From: Picocystis sp. L7
Taxonomy: Eukaryota; Chlorophyta; Picocystophyceae; Picocystales; Picocystaceae
DNA: 64,000 nucleotides
Assembly: GCA_020975725.1 (NCBI GenBank)
Contig: QXJR01000004.1
Coordinates: 1-64,000, forward strand
Reading direction: 5' to 3'
Below are positions 58,910 through 64,000 of this stretch, piece by piece (position 1 is the first letter of the stretch; every line of letters starts with the position of its first letter). Position numbers and translations under genes: made by a program. Below the pieces are notes generated by a model, which made no database searches, had not been told where the DNA came from, and worked only from the letters and a program-made list of their open reading frames with translations.

Positions 58910-60145
58910 CTATCTGTGCAGGGCGCACAATATTCCTGCCACCATTTCAGGGCTTGCCGGTTTTGCGGTGGGAATGATAGTGCAGAGCTTACCATCTTTT
59001 ACTTTATCCTTTTGAAGTGCTTTCTTGGAATTCTTCTCATCAACAAGTAGACCTGACCCTACAGATGATTCATCCGACCAATCAGAGGATCCTTCCAATG
59101 AAGGAGCCTTCAACTTTTCTCTTGCACTACTGTCACCTGCTTGAACATTTCCTTCTACTGCTTTGCATGCATTGTCTTGATTCTGGGCAGTCAAGTGGCT
59201 GGTTGCTTGTTTGTCACTCCCTTCCTTGTATCCTCCTCGTGTGTTGGCTGCAGCCAGGGCTGGGTCGCCAAACACTCGGCTTGCATCTTGCCACCATGGA
59301 ATGGAAGCACCTTTCCCATAAATTGCATCCACGCAAGGGTACAAACCATAGTGGGAAGCAAACCAAGCAGCCATTGGGTCACGTTGAAGGGGAAAGTTTG
59401 GAGCTATATATTTGGTCTGAGTTTGACGCGATGGAGTTTGCAAAGACTTTTGATACCTGTCCCGTTCAGTGGATACCATCTCCCGCTGAACGACAACCAC
59501 ACGGTGCAGGTCATGAAGCTGCCTCTTGAAAGTGCCAACTTGCCTCAGAATCGTTGTTTGCACTTTGGCGAAATTATCCTGTCCCAAGTACTTAACCACC
59601 TTCTGCTTAGAACTGGGCCCCGTGCATCTTGCATCTCTATCCCCTGTGTCTCCTAATCCTTCAGCACATGATCCACTCTTTGTTTGGAAGAGTTGTTGGA
59701 GGTATGGGTCGCTCTTCTGAGCACAGCCGCTGGTGATTTTCGCTGTCAGTCTCGTTTGCTCGGATTTGTTCGAAGACTTGGTGTAGCAAGGCCTTTTCTG
59801 CTTGGGTTGTCCGCCCAAACCAACGAATCCCCTTCGTTTGCCAGTCTTCCCTTGTTGCGTCGCTTCTTGTCTTTCCAGTGCTGTGTAACCCTGCCCTTCG
59901 ACGAATCCTGTTCGATTCTCGTGACTATTGACTGCATGGTTTTGACATCCACTTTCTCGTAAAGGCAGCGATGGGGTATGGTGAAGATCCGCTGGCCTGC
60001 TACTGAAGCAATTCATCAAGTGCTGATTGTGCTTCAATTGCCAAGATCCAGTCATGTGCTGCATGTAAGATACACCGGGATCGCCAGGCATCCCCTGCGG
60101 GCATACGATTTGGCCAAAAGGTGATGTGACCTGTATCTGATACAT
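58910..60145 (-). CDS. Unknown protein with a plant LHRL-type motif (ELF3/DUF863-like)
   Basis: 411 aa from the ATG at 60145; the frame continues 19 codons upstream without an ATG (RRPGFADTAYACTLCPT), so a first exon may be missing. I do not recognise it as a whole. Near the middle is FKRQLHDLHRVVVVQREM, which resembles the short F-x-x-Q-[VL]-x-[ED]-LHRL-x-x-[VT]-Q motif of plant ELF3 and of several plant families of unknown function. A Pro/Gly/Gln/Ser-rich low-complexity sequence surrounds it, typical of intrinsically disordered nuclear proteins. A SLEGSSDWSDESSVGSG acidic patch is near the C-terminus. A clock/ELF3 role would be speculation. Confidence 0.5.
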   Translation of the reverse strand: MYQIQVTSPFGQIVCPQGMPGDPGVSYMQHMTGSWQLKHNQHLMNCFSSRPADLHHTPSLPLRESGCQNHAVNSHENRTGFVEGQGYTALERQEATQQGKTGKRRGFVGLGGQPKQKRPCYTKSSNKSEQTRLTAKITSGCAQKSDPYLQQLFQTKSGSCAEGLGDTGDRDARCTGPSSKQKVVKYLGQDNFAKVQTTILRQVGTFKRQLHDLHRVVVVQREMVSTERDRYQKSLQTPSRQTQTKYIAPNFPLQRDPMAAWFASHYGLYPCVDAIYGKGASIPWWQDASRVFGDPALAAANTRGGYKEGSDKQATSHLTAQNQDNACKAVEGNVQAGDSSAREKLKAPSLEGSSDWSDESSVGSGLLVDEKNSKKALQKDKVKDGKLCTIIPTAKPASPEMVAGILCALHR

Positions 60146-63100
60146 TGTTGGGCAAAGGGTACATGCATATGCAGTGTCAGCAAAACCTGGCCTTCGTTTC
60201 ACAAATTCAAAGCACGTGTTTCAATTTCGTACGTACCGGAATGCCAAAACTTGCTCCTTGGGGCGGTGTGTACCACCCTCTGAAGTCCTCTACTGAGGGG
60301 AAGGCCATGTATGGCCGTGCAGCATTGTCTATTTTTCTCTTCGAATCCGCCATTTCTTCAATTGGCACGTCGGGACGAGGCCGACCGTGGACACTGCAAA
60401 GCTCGCTGCTCTTTTGCGGATGCCAGGCGTTTTCACGAGTTTACGTTCCGAAGCCCCCGTGGACTTCAACCTTTCTTTCTTCTGGAACGTCTCGTTTCTT
60501 TTCTGTCGGCGTGGAAGGCTTTCACTCGTCCTACTCTTCTTCCGTACTCAAGAGGTGCAATGAGCTTCGCGCGATGTGCTAGAAGCTCTTTGTGCGCGAA
60601 GTCGAACGTGTGGGGGGAGGAATGGCGACTCCGATTCGTCAACCCTACGCCGAACCAGGGTGGTGGTGGGGAGGAGGTGCTCGGCACCATCCGAAAGGAC
60701 AGCAATAACTGCTCTGTCTCTCGAACACACCCGGAAAAGCGACCGGAGGGTCGCCCCGAAAGATCGACGGTCCTTAGTCAGGGCATCGAAAATCGGTAGG
60801 TATCATCGATCCCCTCTCCAGCCAGCGACAGAGAAGAATGGAGCACCTAGCGTGAACCAACTCTGAACTACCACTGCCGCTACAAATCGGGGTTTCAGGA
60901 CCCCCAGGTTCGTGAGCCTCGGCGCGGAGGCCACTATCTCGCCCGGCCTCCAGTGTGTCCCCCTCCGCAACCAAACATGATTGGGCCGAACCTTTTACTC
61001 CTGGCCGATTGCTTCGCAGATGCGCAAAAACGGCGCGGGTCGAAGCCTACCTAACAAGGCCATCAAGCGCAACCGTGCACATGAGGGGGCATCCATCCGT
61101 GTAATCGATGTGGATAATCACGTGCTTGCACCCGTTGCGCACCCCACAACCGTTTTGTTGGTCTCGTTTACCGGTTGCATTGCGCGACGGGGAAACGCCC
61201 CACAACATGCGCGGTAGGTGTTGCGCGTTGGCACCATCGTCTTGCATTGCCCGGTTTGCTTCACAATGAGGCAATGCGGTAGTATCAAGTGGGTGCGACA
61301 CAACGTGTGGCTTGCGCCCAAACACGTGCCCGTTCACCACGTCAGCAAAGCGTGAGTGTTTCCGGTCGTAAAGGTCAAGAGACCGTTGCAACATGCACTT
61401 GACGGAGGTGGTGAACTCCTCAACGCACTAGGTGGCAATGGGTGGCAATACCATGGTAGCCGTCCGTGCCTATGTCCCCTTTCGGCAAGCGAGCGCGGCG
61501 TAATGCCCCCCCCGAAAAGTGTGACATCCTACAAGAGTGTTTGCACCACATGGAAGCTTCCTAACACGCCAACCTAGGGTACAGTGCAGAAAACCACTAT
61601 GATGGCATCGGCGACGCCGGTTGGCAAAGGCTACGCCACTTGGAAGCATCCTTTCATTCTCGCACACCCCCCTTCAAGGGATTATACCATGGGCTATACG
61701 GTGGTGTAAAGAGTTGCAAATGTGCCGGACGCAATGCGGCAGTGCTGGTTTCGTGAAACGCTACAACCTCCATGAGCAAGAAGGTACTAGCAAGGTAAGG
61801 GAGAGTGTGGGGAATGTTTGGAACGAGTTCTTGTTTAGGGGTCTCAGACGACGACGTGGTGTGTGTTGCCGTCGATGGCAAATGTCAACAAAAGCGAATG
61901 TTGCTTCGAAGAGTGAGTCGGCGTTGTCACCACGCACTGTTCCCTCCTAGGGGAGTACCCATACAAAGGCAAAACGCGCTTTAGAACTAACATTCATCTA
62001 TGGATGCAATGAGTGGGGGCATCGGAGCGGTGAACATATAGTGTGCTATGGGAAGAAAGAGATGCGGGGCATCTTTCATGCATATGACAAGACCGTTGGG
62101 CGGCCGCTATCTTGACAAGTCCACCAATTGCAACGCGTTACTCGTGGTGCGCACACACAAGCCTGGCTTACATATCACGTGGAGTGAGCAACAATGCGTG
62201 GCACTGCGGTGACTGGATTGGTGGCAACGTACTCATAGAGTTGTAGGAGTACACGCGGCAAAAGCTTTTGTCGTTGGCGATTGCGATGCTTCGCAATGGC
62301 ATGCTTTACGTGTGTACAACATAGGCAACGGTACATTGTGCTTGCAACCATGTTAGCTAGACGTACTTTGTGCCTCAAACTACCTTTTTGTAGGAGCTAG
62401 CGCAAGACTGAATTTCTCAAGTCACTAGAATGCATCTTCATGAAAATTAGAAATGAAGTTGGTCTACGTTGGGCGTTCCATTCTAAACTTGCCCCCTTCT
62501 TAGGTAGTAAGCGTACAACCGAAACCTTGCCGAGAATCGAATTCACGATACAAATGGAATTTGCTGAGTCAAGTGTCGTATTGACCGGTATTGTTGCTCG
62601 ATACGACGATCTACTTTGATGGGGCGAAATCAAAATCCAAGCTCATGTGTTTCGAAACAAGCACAAACGCAAGAACGATGCTAGTGTAACCCGTTCTTAT
62701 TTTGATTGCGAAATAGTCACACAATTGCGAGAAACTGAGAAACGCATTCCATTCTCGTATGATTTTTTCTTTATCGGACGTGGCAATGCAAGAACTAGCC
62801 AATGAGCGTAAACCTTTGATTCCAATCTACTACATCAATCACGAAGCCAACCTTGGAGGCAACATGCAATGCAAGTCCTCGGAATCGTCAATCGAAAGCT
62901 TGTGTTGTGAACTAGACATGGGCTATGTGGAGGTACGAAACGGCAACTTATGTTGGTTGGAAAACGATTGGCATCCCTCGTATTTGCTACAACCCAGTGC
63001 TTTGTTGTCAATCGTTGCAAAAAGAGCAAAATGCTTGTACGAGCAAGCAAAAGAGTTGTTCAAGAATATGCAATTGTTTTTACATTTTCGTGCTTGTCAA

Positions 63101-64000
63101 AATCTATGGCAAAACGAAGCGATACAGCTTAGGTGAAGGCTATATCTACACCAACAAGTCGCACTGACAACAGCGTTTGCTTTTGTAGTGTAACAGTCGA
63201 ATTTGCTAAGTAAATGACCTATGACGAATAGATACAAACAATGCGGAGAACCAAATCATACGTGTAGAAACAACAACGTGACCGTTTTGGGCAATGTTTT
63301 GTACCACAGATTGGTCGCTAGTTGAAAACAATTCTCGTACTATAGAAACGCGTCCTTGAACAGGCAACACACGGTGCTAGGAGGACAAATAAATAAGCAC
63401 GAACTACGAAAACACGAGCCACCTCCCAATCTCTTTCCCAACACAACATTGAATAAATGTTGTGTGTTCATAAATCTAGGAAAAGGCTTTTCGTTGCAAT
63501 GACTTGTTTGTCCGACAAAGCTTTGCTACTCCTCTTTGTACACCAAAGTTGTCATGAACAAAATACATTGGTCATGCAACGACCGACCCGAGGTATCGAT
63601 ATTATTAGACAATTGTTAAAGTACCCATGAACATATTACGAACTACGTATAGAAAAAATATCTACGCTAGATCTATTTTGTAGAATATTTTATATGGTTT
63701 ACTAGGGAATGCTAGAACTCCCATGAAAAAATTCCTAGATTCCCGCACTAAAAAGGAAGATGCTTGGAGTAACATTTCTTTGTAGTATTGTATCCTATAC
63801 CATGTTGCTTGCGTGAACGTCCTCATTAATATCGGGATCTTTTGGAACATTCAACCTCGATTAGACAAAAAATGGCAAAACAAAATCTTGTTGTTGCTCC
63901 TATGTTTTTCATCTTAACAGATTAAGATGGATGGGAGTTGTGATCTACGCCAAACTATTAGCACTACTTGAATGGACAACTTTGAATTACCCGAGAGCAT
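60146..64000. other. 3.9 kb without a supported gene
   Basis: 60,146-60,850 is GC-rich and may hold the 5' end/promoter of the minus-strand gene. 60,850-62,380 has stops in all frames and short G/C and C8 runs. From about 62,400 to the end the sequence is AT-rich. No tRNA, rRNA, repeat array or gene family recognised. Confidence 0.35.

Noticed and set aside
60146-64000. CRISPR-like or tandem repeat array, tRNA or rRNA
   Set aside because: Searched by eye; no regularly spaced repeats, no cloverleaf, no rRNA signatures.

Overview
The window is nuclear DNA of a eukaryotic alga, most likely of the green lineage. The plastid ATP synthase gamma subunit carries the two-cysteine redox switch typical of green plastids. 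There are also a plant-type TGD2 envelope lipid-transport protein, a PICKLE-type chromatin remodeller, a KNOX homeobox gene, a CYP71-type WD40-cyclophilin and plastid-targeted thioredoxin, arogenate/prephenate dehydratase and RNase J genes. Host genes end in UAA, UAG or UGA, so the nuclear code is standard. Genes are tightly packed on both strands. Several convergent pairs end 38-50 bp apart and divergent starts lie as little as about 77 bp apart. Introns are short (81-280 bp) and sit near the 5' ends; the long genes have none. The species cannot be named from the sequence.

Layout. 1-29,773 is a dense housekeeping block: a frame-disrupted RNase J fragment at the edge, a NUDT5-like hydrolase, thioredoxin, V-ATPase subunit B, a RAB5IF-family membrane protein, TGD2, ribosomal proteins eL13 and uS9, a FLY-type E3 ligase, CYP71/PPWD1, exocyst SEC6, a four-CBS protein, KNOX, cytosolic malate dehydrogenase, PICKLE/CHD3 and NDUFAF7. 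29,774-32,651 has no gene I can support. 32,652-39,140 holds LETM1, TAF8, FCF1 and an unknown protein. 39,141-51,984 is a mobile-DNA island. 51,985-60,145 returns to genes: ATPC, RRP15, a BORCS5-like protein, arogenate/prephenate dehydratase and a plant-type unknown. 60,146-64,000 has no gene I can support and becomes AT-rich.

The mobile-DNA island is the most unusual part. At 40,303-47,790 a whole-looking, very young Ty3/Gypsy LTR retrotransposon (minus strand, 582-bp LTRs, 4-bp target duplication) carries a complete-looking cytosine-C5 DNA methyltransferase domain between RNase H and integrase, plus chromodomain-like and Tudor-like modules at its C-terminus. It landed inside an older retroelement fragment. 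About 430 bp further on, at 48,221-51,370, is a compact DNA transposon that pairs an IS630/Tc1-mariner-type DDE transposase with a Fanzor (eukaryotic TnpB-like RNA-guided nuclease). The two genes are 15 bp apart in the same frame and are interrupted almost only by UAG/UAA codons, never UGA.

Functional links. Thioredoxin and the redox-switch gamma subunit belong to plastid thiol regulation, although the thioredoxin is x-like. TGD2 and the dehydratase are further plastid functions. NDUFAF7 and LETM1 are mitochondrial. SEC6, BORCS5-like, FLY and V-ATPase B belong to the endomembrane system. FCF1, RRP15, eL13 and uS9 belong to ribosome production, with eL13 and uS9 sharing one divergent promoter. 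Single frame changes interrupt uS9 and the dehydratase and several interrupt RNase J. Consensus indels are the simplest explanation, but the dehydratase site would also fit a +1 frameshift at UGA.
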